From Tigriopus japonicus (taxonomy: Eukaryota > Arthropoda > Copepoda > Harpacticoida > Harpacticidae): DNA of 64,000 bases. Numbering within the stretch: position 1 is the stretch's first letter; each line of letters begins with the position of its first letter. Positions 1 to 12,089 of this stretch are shown piece by piece. Below the pieces are notes generated by a model, which saw only the letters and a program-made list of their open reading frames with translations, ran no database searches and had not been told where the DNA came from. The translations under genes were made by a program, and so were the position numbers. The stretch lies in assembly GCA_010645155.1 (NCBI GenBank), contig CM021317.1, forward strand, positions 5,407,123-5,471,122, written 5' to 3'.

Positions 1-1
1 G

Positions 2-3000
2 TGTCACATTGTGAGATTGGTCACTGAATACAATGTGCTCATGGGGCGATTATCCGATCAGGAAAAGGGCATCTTCCGCAATCGTATCATTCATTTGGAA
101 CGACGAATGTGGAACGGGATCTACAAGATCACTTGGCAACGTTTGGACACCTTGCGCTCTTGGACCACAATGTGCGATGAGACCGTACTATCCCTTACCA
201 AAGAGGTTTTGGAGTACAAGACAGTCAACAAAGCCATTGACATTCTTCTTAAAACAATTCGACGTAACCCAATTGGGTTTGAGGATATGAGCGAGGGCCA
301 GGTTTCCGAGTTTCTGGACCAATCCGAGGTCAAGATCAACTCACACGTTCACTTTTGCACACAGAAGGTCAAAAGCTTGCGCAATTACATCTCCAAACTT
401 GAATCTTTCTTGGAGGTCAAAGATAGTGGTGTGGCACCTTACATTTGGGATGAATATGTCAACTGCGTGGAAAAGAAATTGGCCGATGCCTATGAGACAT
501 CTATTGTGAATGGTCTTCGCAATCTCATTGAGATCTTGACTGGATTCCGGGTTCGACCCATGTTCAAACTCAAGGTGATAACCAAATCCGACGGTTATGT
601 CACAGTGGGAGATGACTTTAATGAGGTTTGCGATTTCTTCACCCGTTTACCACGCATTCTTGCAGATGAAAGTAGATTGAAATTAATCAATGACAGAGAT
701 ATCCTCCTATTCGCGGACGAGAATGGTCAGACCAAATTGGTGGCCATTGAAAACTCGTTAAGAACGGTTGTGGAAAAGGCTAAGCGTGACGTAAACGCGT
801 ATTTTAATACTTTGAGTGCACTCCAGGATTTTATTAGTCTCAGTCCAGCGAATGTTTTGAAGTATTACCACCAGAACAATGAGTTCATTCGATATTGTGA
901 GACAGATGTGCACAAACTCAGGGAGATGACCGTGTTTTTAGCTGGTCTTCAACGACGAATTTGGATAAATTTGTTTGTGCTCGAAATGGACACCTTTATT
1001 GACGAGCATATTCAGCTGATGAGGAAATGGGAAGCAGAGTTCATCCAATCCATTGCTGAAGCGGTTTCGAAGAAGGAAACTGAGATATTGGAGATCACCA
1101 AATCTGTCAAGAAATCCTTATCCATTCAAGAAGAAGTTTCCAAAGGACAAGCTCTCAACCAGCAATTGGATTCTGCTTTTGAAAAGATGGGCCAAATCAA
1201 AGAGATTACCGCCATGATCCTGAGAACAGACGCCAAGAAGGCCAAATCCAAGGAAAAGATCAAAGCTATGGAAGCTGAATTGGAAAATTTGAGACATGAG
1301 AAGATACAGGCTGTAGATTATTTTGCACGTAAAAGAGAAGAAGATGTAAAGGCTCTGCAAGCTTCTTGCAATGAATTTGAAGATGAACTAGGCGCTCTCA
1401 GCAAGGATTTTGAAGCTCATGCACCCTTCACCTTAAGTTGGAAAAGTCACGAGGCCTTGGCTGACCTTGAAGGATTTGGGACCAAGATTGAATCCCTGAA
1501 GAACAAAGAACGCATGAACATAAAGCAAGCCTCTGCCTTGGAATTGTTCCTTGACGTGTCCTCCCACTTATTGACCTTGGAAAGTAATGTAGCCGAATTG
1601 GCATCCATTTGGAAGATCGTGGGTGAGTTTGAGGAATTTCAAAACAGTTTGAAAGACCTTCAAATTAAAGAGGACAACCTCAAGACTGTCTCTTCACGGC
1701 TCGAAGAGATCACTGGCAATCTCAGCGAGTTAACAAAACTGGAAAAGTATCAAGATCTAGAAATATTTGTCTCAATGAAGAGCAGTGTAGAGACATGTGA
1801 AGTTATTTTTAAAGTTATTGTGGCCATGATGTCTCCTAGTTTGAGATCGCGTCATTGGGAAGAAATTGGTCATTTCTGTGGAACTTACGACAAGAGTTCA
1901 ATTCTAGAGAACAAGACATACGATGAAATAATTTCAATATTCATGGAAAAGCGGGTTGAACCTGTACATGACATAGTAAATCGGGCCATTGATGAGCAGA
2001 ATATTGAGCTTGAATTCAACGAGGTGAAATCCGGCATTGAAAGGCTTGAGCCAACCTTTGGAGTCAGCAGCCTTGGTGTTGCCTCGATTTCAAATCACGA
2101 GGAGCTTTTAACACTCTTGCGAGACGTTCTTGCCAATCTTCAATCCCTGAGGACGAATCCCAGTTCATTTCCTTTCAGAGAAGAGCTCTTGGCCTTTGAA
2201 AGTTCGGTCGTGGTCACGTATGAACGTATTGAGTATTTTGTTGATATTGAGACAGATTTGAACTCTCTTTGTGAAACATTCTCATTGTTCAGCCTTCACC
2301 TTCAAGCCAACAATCTCCAAGCCTTTCTTGGCGAAATTTGCATTCTATGGCAAGACATCTATGGAATATTGGCCGAAAAAGTCAATGTCATTGATGCAAT
2401 GTCTGAGGATGTTAATGAGGATTTGGTTGTCGTCATCAAATCGATCAGTGAACTACAAAAAGACACCACTCACTTGTTGAAAAGCAGGCTATCGGCCTTT
2501 CCAAGACTGCAATTGTACCTCCTTCAAGCCAAAACTTTCAACTTGGCCAAGGTACTGTCGCCCAACCATATTTCCGTCATTTTCTCCCAAATCAAGCGTT
2601 TGATTATCTCTGCGTCAAAACCAGGACAAAGGTCCGAAATCATTGGATTTATCACATTCTATGACTTGGAAAAGAAGTTCAATGAACCGATACGAGTGGG
2701 CGATATCCCCGTGGAAAATGTCTTGATTGCAATTCAAGAACAGACCAGAGCCATTTTCAAGAAGGAAATCTTGGAGAGTATGGAGCATTTTCGACACAAC
2801 AAACAAGAACGACTGATTGTGTCTCATCATGCAGCCTTTGTTGGGAGAATGGTGATCTTCTGGACCCGCTTAAACCTAGCATTAGGCAATGATCTGAAGG
2901 ATTTTCAAAAGTGGTTGGTAAAAACTTATGATGTTGCTTTGGGGAAAGTCGCAAATTTACAAGCCACGTTTTCATCATTGAAGGCTAATGAAGCCCCAGA

Positions 3001-6000
3001 AGATGCCATCATTTACAACCGTAACCTTCTAGGAATGGAGTTGAATATCATATCAGTGCTCTGTGGGTTCTTACAAAAGATTGGAGAAGGTTGTTGTATT
3101 GAAAACCTACATGATCATCATGACCAATTGGTCACCTACTCATATTGCAAAGAGACCGGGCAAATCTGGGTTGGATTCAATCGAGAGCGCCTTCTCTTTG
3201 GATATGACGAGACCCCACTATTCGATTTCATTCATTACCATAAACACGTAGAGAAAAATGTCCACGGACTCTTGGGGAACTTTTGTCAAAAACGTGGATC
3301 GATATTGGTGGGTGACCCAAAGTGCAATAGAACCACGAGTTTGAAATACTTGGCTCTCATATTAGGAAGACATTTGGCGGTGGTGAATCTCTTCGAATAC
3401 TCTCATATTCCAACGATGAAAGATTTGCTGACGATTCTTCACAATGGATTGGACATGGTGGTCTTCAAGTATGACAGTCATGAATGCGTTGATGAGAAAG
3501 TTCTCTACAAATTGATCCAAACTAGTGTATCTATAGCTCAAGGGCATCAGACCAATTTATTGGGCCAGATATCAGAGCCAATGACCAGCCGATTATTCTT
3601 CATATGCCCAAAAGAGATCAACATGAACCTGGGAAGAGCATTCAACACGCTCACTGCTGCTGAGCCCAATCTTAAACTAATCATCAAGCAGTGTCTCCAA
3701 GGATTTGGAATTGACCCTACTGTCAGAATGATTCAAAGCATTTTTGTCTTGTCACAACTACATTCGAAGAGCTTTTCTGAAACTGGCTCAGCATTAAGCT
3801 TGCTCCATGATAAGAAGGCATACAAAAGGAGTGATGCTTTTCAAGAGATTCGGGATCTATTCCTAGATGGTGACTTTGCCATTCGACGAATCTTTAACAA
3901 GCGGGAACCATTCATGAAAACCATTGGTCATGAGTGTATCAACGAAATCGTAGAGGAGACCTTTAATGATCCCTATGATGCCCAACACTTTGATTCCAAA
4001 CTTAGTGAAGTAGCCCGTGAAATGAAGTTAACCATGAATCGATCGTTCAAGAAACAAGTGGAACTGCTGTTTGACACCATTCAACATCAAGACATCTTGG
4101 CACTTTGTGGACCCAGCATGAGTGGGAAGACCACGTCTTGGCAGGTTGTGGGAGCTGCTTTAGACATGGAAATTCACCATCTACCAACAGCTATGTTCTT
4201 TCGCAAGGAAATGTGTCACCATTTGGAGCTATTTTTGGGTTATTTGGCTAGCAGAAGAAGAGCCTTGCCAAGGAAGACCATTCTCATAGTTCTAGAAGGA
4301 GAAGTCATCCCAGAGTTGTTCCTGCATATCCTGCCTCTGATTCGAAATTCCACTACTCTTCTTAGCAATGGGAAGCTTTTGATTCAAACCAAGATCATCA
4401 AGGTGATCATTGAGACCCAGGATGTGAAATTGATCCAAAAGAGCAATATCCGGATTCCAATCCTCAAGTACCAATCCCATGATCTTCCGTTTGAAGCTTT
4501 CGTGAGAAAGAGCTATTTCGCCATTTTCAAGCAAATCCATAACACCCAAAGAGTTTTGGATAGAATCGATTTTCACATCCGTTTGTTTCTAGATTGTCGC
4601 GAAGAATTGGGAATTCTGGAAGAAACCAAGAACAATGTGGCCATGGTGAATAATATGCTTCTGTTGCTAAAAGCCGTTGGATTCCATAATCTTGATTCAG
4701 AATATGACCAAGGTCAGACTTTGATATTTGTTTGCCTCTTTTGCTTTGGCCAAGATTTGCCTGAAGATCAGAAGGACCAAATGGAAGACATCATCCGCAA
4801 GAAACTGGAATGTGCAGACATCCCAACAGACGAAGCCATGTGTGAATATTTCTACTTGGACAAGTCATGGAAACCTTACTTGAGCCGGCAGAATCCAGAT
4901 AGTGAATTATTACCAAAACATTGTAAAGCACTCCAAATCGCCAAGATATTATCCGGAGCTCTAATTCCGGTAGAGATCATTGGACCTTCCAACTCTGGCA
5001 AAACGTTGATCATACAGGAGTTAGCCAAATGTTTTAGCACCGATAGTACGATTCATATTCAAGCGTCGGCAACAACTTCGGAAGCGGTTTTGAGCCATGC
5101 TCTCTTTGGTTCAATGGAACAAAAGAACAAGAGACCCAAGTTTTTGGTTCCCAACCACAACTCTCTCCGATTGTTCATTGACGATGTCAGTTTAGGAAAC
5201 AATCGGTTTCAAGAGTCCGTGGCTTTTCTACTCAAGTATAAAAAGTTGCTGTCAGAGCAAGGGATTGTAAAGTTTGAACGGACCTCATTTGTCATCAGTA
5301 GAAGTCAAAACGAGATGGAAAGTGGAAATCAAAACCACTTTCTGATTCATCTGGAGCCTTTGACCGAAGATGATCTTACCGCCATCTTCCAGAGATCAAT
5401 GAAAGGGTTCTTGGGTCCCTTTGAGATGGAGGTTGTCTTTCAAATGAAGAAGATTATTCCAGCCAGCGTCAAGGTCAACGCCATTGATGTTGAAGGTCAT
5501 TCTAGGTTTGGCCTTCACGACCTGATGCGAATAATTGTGGGAATATACCGAGCCAATCCAGATTGTCAAGACACAGAAGAGAGTATTTCTAGCCTTTGGG
5601 TTCATGAAGTTGCTCGAAATTACAGAGACAAACTTCATCCTTCTCAGCGTGACAATTTCAATGCTCAGGTTCTTAAAATTCTAAAGTCTTATGTGGGAAG
5701 GAACAGCGAATCTCGTTGGATGAGCGAGCAAGATATCATTTATGGTGACTTTATCAACAAGTATCACTTTTACACCGAGCTCGATGTGCAAAAAGTTCGA
5801 TCATTCTTGGACAAAGAAATTATATCGTACCATAGTTGCCATAAGCATAAACTGTCTCTTGTGCCTACTGTTCACACTTCCAAAACGTACAGTAAGTTAC
5901 GCAGACTTGCCACACAAATTGGAGGCCACGTGGTCATTCATGGAACAAGTGAGTTGTCTCTCTTGTCTCTGATTCAATTAATAGCTTCTCAAATTAATGC

Positions 6001-9000
6001 CAACGTAATCCTGATTCTTCCCTCGGATCTGAAAAGAAATCAATGGCAGACCATTTTGAGATCCTTGGTAAGGAAATGTGGCTTGGAGGATGAAAACTGC
6101 ATTCTGTTTCTTACCATGGTTCAGAGTTACAATTTGGAACAAGTTTGCACCAGTTTGGAATCGATCGTTAATGTTGGATATGATCCCTTACTTTTCTCAC
6201 ATAGTGAGATGCAAGTGATGTTGGAAAAAGATAATTATCTTCAAGATCTGAGAACCAAAGTCAAGAAGAATCTCCATATGTTCCTGGATAACTTACATAT
6301 CCAAAGTCCTGGCATCAAGAAGTTCCTTTCCATTTTGAACCTAGCTCCCAACGAAGATGCCATGAAGAGTTTGGGAGAAGAAGTCCTCAAAAGTCGGAAA
6401 CTACCTCAAGAACTCTTGATGGAAATGGTGCTTCACAAAGATCTTCAGAGTTTTAACACCTTTGTTCAAGTCTTTGAGGGCAATTTCAAGAGTTGCGAAG
6501 ACTTTTATGTGGGTATTGAACAAGATATAACTGTCCTCTTGCTGAAGATTGATGAGACCATGGCCAATGCTGAAAAACAGATTGCTCAACTAGGAGAACT
6601 CCGAGAGAAAAAGAAGGCCCTTTCTACTGAATTAGGAGACCTGCAAAAGCAAAACATAAGGATGAAGAAAGAGATTGAGGAGTTGGAAACCAACATTGAA
6701 ATTCATTTGAAGAGCCAACACGAGGATCAATTGGCCATTATGAGAGCACAAACCATGGTTGGTCAAGAGATGGCAGCCAATTATGGACTTTTTCAGATCA
6801 AGCTAAACCAGATCAAAGAATGCCTCCTCCATAAGAAGTCCCATAACATATTCTTGGGTTTCTTTGAACAAGAGGAAGCTGTATCGGTTTACATGAGAGC
6901 TCTTCATGAAACATTTGATGTTGACATTGAAGAATCGGAAGACAAAGTCAAGAGTCTTCATGAAGCGATGGTCAACCTGAATGAGTCGAAAATTCATGAA
7001 ATCAATGAGAACATCGAACTCCAATCTCTAAGGAAAGATCTTAGTTCAGAAGTGCAATCTCAATCCTGTCTTATGACTTGCATCATTGAGGCTCATAAGC
7101 GTATAGAAAGCTTAGCCAAAGTGCTCAAGATGAAGACCTCAAAATTTGCTCGAATCGAGACTTTGAGCAAGAATGTTGATAAGGAAGAGGCTGTTCTGGA
7201 TGAGTTTCGGATCCAAAAGATTGACAAAGAGCACGAAGTCAGAGACAATCTCAGACAGATTGGCATCCTTCAGAAGGAGATTAGTTCAAGATCTGAGAAT
7301 ATCAATGTCCTTGAACAGTTTTCCACTGACTTCAAGAGTACTCAGAAGGAGCTCAAGAATCTCATATCCATCCTCAAAGATGGCAAGAGTGTTGTCAAGG
7401 GCAAGATCAGTACTTTAAGTGGAACTTTAGCTCTTTTTGCTGCTTTCATTGCCTATTGTGGGCCTCTATCTTCAACTGAAAGAACTCAAGCAGTCAGACA
7501 GTGGACAAGAGTTCTCAGACAAGAGGCTCAAGAACTTTTTTTTGAATTGGACTTCATGAGAGTGCCAATTCAAGGAAGGATCAATTTCAAAAAAGCCCTG
7601 AATTATCAAGATGTCCCTCGGATTTATGAAAACATGACTCTTCTGGATTTCCTACCAAACCCAATGGTTGTGATTGATCCTCAGAATATTTCAATTGAGT
7701 ACCTCTTCAAATCTTCAAAGACTGGAGTGATCTATTGTGGAGATCCCGATTTTGACGAGGAGTTCAGACATTTCAGTACCAAGTTCCAATCCATCATTGT
7801 GAGACACTTTGTGTTCGACCATGGGATCTTTCAAAAGACTCAAGAACATTTTGTCAGACAAGGAGATATGGTTCAGGTTTACCACGTGGTCAATGAGTTG
7901 AGTGAAGATCACGGGATTTGCCCTCTGAACATCCTTGATTTTGAACTTCAAGGATCAGATCTGACATCATACATTCTGCATCACCTGAAGAATCAAATCA
8001 CCAATGCTGATCCAATTTCAGAAGAAGAAAAAATGGAGAAATTGAAAAATCGATTTGAAAAGATTCACCATGAGATTGGTCGTTTCCTGAGCAATCCAAC
8101 CCTGCTCTCCGATTCAAACGAAGTCAAATCTGCTTTTGATAGGATTAAAAAACACCTTAAAGATGACAATTCGGGTGATGATGTACTTCCTCCTCACTTG
8201 AAATCTCTTGAGATGGCCAGTGAGGTCTTTGCAGATTTTTATTCCACTGTACTAGAGAAACCTTTTGATCACTTGCGAATGGCACCCCTGAAGAAAACCA
8301 TTGCCACGTTCCAAGGGTTCTTCGAAAAGATTAATGCCCAAAACCTCTCTAGTCATCAAGATATTGCTCTGGTCATTGCTGAGCAAACCTTCAAAGCCAT
8401 CATTCCACATTTGGTGGAACGAGACTTCATCACATTATCCATCCAAGTGATCTTATTTCTTTTCTTGTGCGAAGCGGATTCGGACACTAGAGGCCTCAGT
8501 GATCTCTTGGACAAATTCCCTTTGGATAGCTCTAAAAACATTGAAAACTTTGCCCTGACCCTCAAGAGCTTCGACCAAAGCACATTTGCGTGTCGTTCAT
8601 TGAGGCAAATCGTCAAATTCTTACTCTTAGAAGATTATACTAAACTGTTTGATCACGTTCATGCTAGCATTGCTCAACTCTTCAAAGTCCACCATGTCAA
8701 GGAATGCAACTTAGAAAAGATTTATTCGCTCAATCAGAGTAAAACCATCATCATCCACTCTGATAAGTTCATTCGAGTCCTGGAGATAATCGGAGATTTT
8801 GCTCAACGAATCGGAGTTGACGCACCAATTGTTCTTCAAACGTTTCAGCACAACGAGGATAATTTTTGGTAAGTCTGGTTTCACACTAAGGAAACACAAT
8901 CGATAATTTTTTATTAAATTTATTATAGGATCCTGGAAGAAACACTTTTTGAAGGGCATTGGATCGTTTTTCAAGTGGACGTGTGGAACCGGAATTGCTT

Positions 9001-9442
9001 GAATTATGTGCGATTTCTCTTGGAAAAATGCGCTGCCAAAACTTCACACGTCAATTTTAGGGTGTGGATCATTTGCTCTGACTTGGAAACATTCCTACCT
9101 CTGACATCAATGACAGTGCCAATCAATTGCATTTCTCTTGAAGAAATGGAAAAGGTTTGATGAGGATCTGTGCTAAGGATATGTTTGTTTTTCAAAGTTT
9201 GTAATTGAATTACCCATGATTTCATTACAGGATCGAATTTATTCCACCAATGCTAGTGAACAATTGGAAAGGTGGGTGGGTGTTCATAATTGTGCGACTA
9301 CTGAGTGCATGTAGCCATAAAACGCTTTTTGTGCCATAGGTATCCGAAGAACTTCATGAAAAGATATCGGAAGAAAATAATCGACCGCTTCTGCAAGATT
9401 TTGGTGGATATAAATCAAACGAGTTTTTCAGCCGATTTGTAA
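2..9442 (+). CDS. Divergent dynein heavy-chain-like protein (5' partial, 4 exons; possibly DNHD1-type)
   Basis: Exons 2-8868 (open to the window edge), 8929-9154, 9231-9271 and 9340-9442; all introns are GT-AG and the joins keep frame (about 3,078 residues visible). The N-terminus matches the dynein tail (EYN..L, HLERRMWNGIYKITW). AAA1 sits near residue 1101, numbering from base 11, but its P-loop reads GDPKCNRTT: arginine replaces the Walker lysine and no acidic Walker B is seen. AAA2 (GPSMSGKTT, 1367; LEG Walker B) and AAA3 (GPSNSGKT, 1658; FIDD, 1722) look intact. AAA4 has lost its P-loop (HGTSELSLL, about 1977). Stalk coiled coils lie near 2175-2265 and 2390-2460, followed by FAAFIAYCGP, the AAA5 motif VIDPQN and the AAA6 motif FRVWIICS. 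The protein ends there, without the C-terminal dynein domain. The architecture is a dynein heavy chain. DNHD1 is my best guess from the degeneracy, not a proven orthology. A cytoplasmic or axonemal scaffold role is inferred. Confidence 0.88.
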
Positions 9443-9571
9443 AGGTGACCTTATCAAAACCACTAACACAATGAACAACATTCGGATTCCGACTCTGACC
9501 TCAACGGAATGTTAATTTGTGGTTTATCCTCAGTCACCTAAATATATTTTAAGACGAGATTGCAATTTGGG

Positions 9572-10224
9572 TTATTTTTCAACTAATTCTTGGATCCACG
9601 TACTTACGACTTGGGTCAAGGTCAGATCTTGAACCTTGCTTAAAATGTCATCAATGTCTAAAACGGCAGAAGTTTCCAAAGATTTGCAGGTCCTGATGAG
9701 GCCATTTTGATCCACGTACATCAAAGTTGGTTGAGAAACGCCTTCATCTTGATTATAAATGCCCAAAGAGGTTGTAAAAACTTTGGCCTTGTCGGCTAAC
9801 ATTGGAAACGGAAGAGTGCGTTCCAAAAGTGGAACACCTTCGGTGAATTTGGTCAGGGTTTGCCAAGCAAAGTGAACATAGACCGAGTCACAAGAGCAAG
9901 TGAAGATCTGGGATGAAAAGAGAGATCGGCTTATAACATCAAGGATGTAAGATATCCTAATGAACCTGGGACTACCTGGCAATTGGCTTCTTCAAAGTCT
10001 GAAAATCGATCCGCCAATGCCTTAAGATTTGTTAATGATTCCTCCACAAAATCGTATTCATAGAAGTATATCAAGATTAATTTCCCACAATACTCATTAA
10101 AGTCGATGGAATTCATTTTGAGAGGTGGAACCAACGCTGAAATTGTTATATCTTCCAAGGAAACCAACATTTCTTGTTCTTCAGAATCGATATGGAAAAC
10201 TGAGATGCTTCTTGGACTTTCCAA
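9572..10224 (-). CDS. Peroxiredoxin-fold protein B, peroxidatic cysteine lost
   Basis: Exons complement(9976-10224) and complement(9572-9907), intron GTAGTC...CCCAG, phase 0; 194 residues, about the length of a 2-Cys peroxiredoxin. The peroxiredoxin core is recognisable: LILIYFYEYDF (strand before the active site), NCQ/I, DSVYVHFAWQTL, LPFPMLADKAKVFTTSLGIYNQDEG and a final DIDDIL helix. Aligned without gaps, the peroxidatic Cys of the FVCPT loop is Ser63 (DFVEESLT), the usual Arg before the LFIID strand is absent, and no resolving VCP cysteine is present. In the family these residues perform peroxide reduction, so peroxidase activity is not expected. It lies tail-to-tail with the dynein-like gene (about 130 bases) and directly downstream of a paralogue with the same intron position. 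A structural or regulatory role is inferred. Confidence 0.82.
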
Positions 10225-10312
10225 TTTGACATTTCATGTTATTTGGCATAAAATAAACCACAAGAGTATTCATGTATGTAAGACAAGGCCATTCGTGCAA
10301 GTTGTTGTGTCT

Positions 10313-10318
10313 TTTATT
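10313..10318 (-). terminator. Polyadenylation signal AATAAA of peroxiredoxin-fold gene A
   Basis: AATAAA on the minus strand, about 10 bases after the stop codon of the CaaX-tailed peroxiredoxin-fold gene. It would leave a very short 3' UTR before the next minus-strand gene starts at 10224. Confidence 0.5.
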
Positions 10319-10327
10319 CGCGACCTA

Positions 10328-11201
10328 TCACAAGATAATACAGCCTTTCTTCTTTTTCGTCTTAGCCTCTTTCTTCGATTTTTCCTCCATTTTTGAATTT
10401 GCCGCCTCTTTTGGCTTGTCTATCGGTTGAAGAACTGCTTTACTGGTTCTTGACGGGGCTGCATCCATTTCATCTTTCTTTATAGAAGTAACCTCATGAT
10501 GAGCTTTGATTCCCTCATCAATCTTAGACTGATCAGCCGAACACGGCCTTGATGGTTCTTGAGAACCCAACACAGCGTTATGCTGACTTTCGCAGGAGTT
10601 TGTCTTCAGTTTTTGGAGGACATCATCAAAATCAAAACGTGCCGTCATGTCCAAAAAGTCTTGATAAACCAAGTCTCCTTTGGGGTTGATAATATAGAGG
10701 GCGTGCATGGCTGTGCCGTCATCTTCGTTCAAGACATTCAACGAGCGACAAAACCGCTGAGTTTTGTCCCCGAGAAACGGAAAATCCGGCACTATCCCCA
10801 AATGTTCGTCACTTTCCGGTTCATCGACCTTTTGCCAAGCTAAATGGACATGGACCGAGTCCGTGGAACATACAAGAACCTATGAATAAGGAATTTTGGG
10901 TTTCACAAAGGTAAATCATCGGCGAGGGTTGTTACTGTACCTGACATGTGAGTGCTTTGAACTGGGGTAGCCTTTGGTTCAAATCGTGGATTTCCTCCTT
11001 GATCAATCGGTTGAAGTCATTGGGGTAAAATAGTATGACTTTGAAGGCGTCTTTGAAGTCGTCCAATCGAAGTTCAGTCATGACACCCTTGGACAGGCAT
11101 GGTACGACCATTTCCAAGTATTCATGCTTGAAGTTGGACACTTCTTCAATCACTTCTTCCAACGAGGCCGTTGAAGATTTGGAGGAAAGTTTCATGGCCA
11201 T
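10328..11201 (-). CDS. Peroxiredoxin-fold protein A, catalytically dead, with prenylation (CaaX) tail
   Basis: Exons complement(10941-11201) and complement(10328-10879), intron GTACAG...TTCATAG, phase 0; 270 residues. Start chosen at AAAATGG, a good context; ATG codons follow at residues 1 and 3. The 2-Cys peroxiredoxin landmarks are FKVILFYPNDF, LTCQ/VLVCSTDSVHVHLAWQ, FPFLGDKTQRFCRSL, NEDDG and ALYIINPKGDL. The peroxidatic Cys position is Ile67 (NRLIKEE in place of TFVCPTE) and the family's catalytic Arg is gone. After about residue 180 comes a low-complexity, charged tail of about 90 residues ending in a Lys-rich run and then C-I-I-L, a CaaX box. A final Leu normally directs geranylgeranylation by GGTase-I, and the adjacent polybasic stretch is like that of Rap/Rho GTPases. 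Membrane anchoring is therefore inferred. Intron position and phase match its downstream paralogue, so the two arose by tandem duplication. Confidence 0.83.
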
Positions 11202-11390
11202 TTTGGAAGCCCAGGGAAGGTCGTGATTTCAAAAGTAAACAGAGATAAGAAACAATTGCTCACACGAAGACATAGGTTTTATCTCTCCCCCTTCTGGCCT
11301 AAGACAAATGAATGGCAAACAAGCATACGTATTCACTAATCTGTATTTTCAATTTATCACAGTAAAAATAGAGGCGTCATATTGACAATG

Positions 11391-11714
11391 TCATGAAGCT
11401 ACAAGATAGGTAGCGATTGAAGGGTCTATGGAGCCCAAAGCAGCGATAAAATTGCTTCTACTTTCCTGAGTCCATTTGGCTATCCAACCATCTAGGATCC
11501 TCATCTGACATTGGAACACGGTGGGACCATCTTGGGATGCTAGTCCGGCCGCTAAACTCATTTGTTCCAGATCATCCATAAGGGTGTCCAAGGTCACTCC
11601 TTGGGCCAATTTTGTTTTGAATTTTTGGGCAAATTCATTCCGTTGTGCAGAGTTCCAACGCGAGAACCAAGAGAGCGCACACGCGCGTTCCATTTGAAAA
11701 CTGCCGGAAGTCAT
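11391..11714 (-). CDS. C14orf119: C14orf119-like (DUF4508) protein
   Basis: A 107-residue protein from the ATG at 11714. It carries the conserved pattern of vertebrate C14orf119: ALSWFSRWNSAQRNEF, then LDTLMDDLEQMSL, then VFQCQMRILDGWIAKWTQESRSNFI and a C-terminal DPS helix. The family is a small, helical, Trp-rich cytosolic protein of unknown biochemical function. The frame is open upstream to an ATG at 11843, which would add 43 residues. I prefer 11714 because family similarity begins there and the upstream part is A+T-rich like a 5' UTR; the longer form cannot be excluded. It is on the same strand as the peroxiredoxin-fold pair, about 190 bases upstream of them, with no sign of a shared function. 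Confidence 0.8.
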   Translation of the reverse strand: MTSGSFQMERACALSWFSRWNSAQRNEFAQKFKTKLAQGVTLDTLMDDLEQMSLAAGLASQDGPTVFQCQMRILDGWIAKWTQESRSNFIAALGSIDPSIATYLVAS

Positions 11715-12081
11715 GGGATATCTTATGCTTCCATTTAATTCTAATGAGATCCAGATGCAATTGATGCGTGACACAGGTGTTGGTGTTTTGAAATAATGGT
11801 TTGCAAATGATTTATTTTGCACAGCCGTTCGCATCCACTTCAAAGGCTTAAAATGTTGTTGGAGTCTGAAAAAAAAAAATGACGAAAAGAAAAACTACTG
11901 TTATCACCAAACCTTCTTTGAGTTGCAGACTGGTCTATGCGTCAAATAAATAAATAATATGGCAAATGATGGCCGAACACGGTGTTTTATTGAGCGTGAG
12001 AAGTCACTTTCAAATTCCAGAAACTTTTGAGACCAGTTTTGAGATGTAAATGGGATGCCGAACACTTACTTGAATTTAGTT
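11715..12081. other. Upstream region of the C14orf119-like gene
   Basis: Holds the open upstream extension of the gene to 11843, then an A-rich run around 11870 and A+T-rich sequence. A T-rich run followed by CAG on the minus strand just before 11870 could be a splice acceptor from an untranslated first exon. No other feature is seen. Confidence 0.35.
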
Positions 12082-12089
12082 AATTAGGT

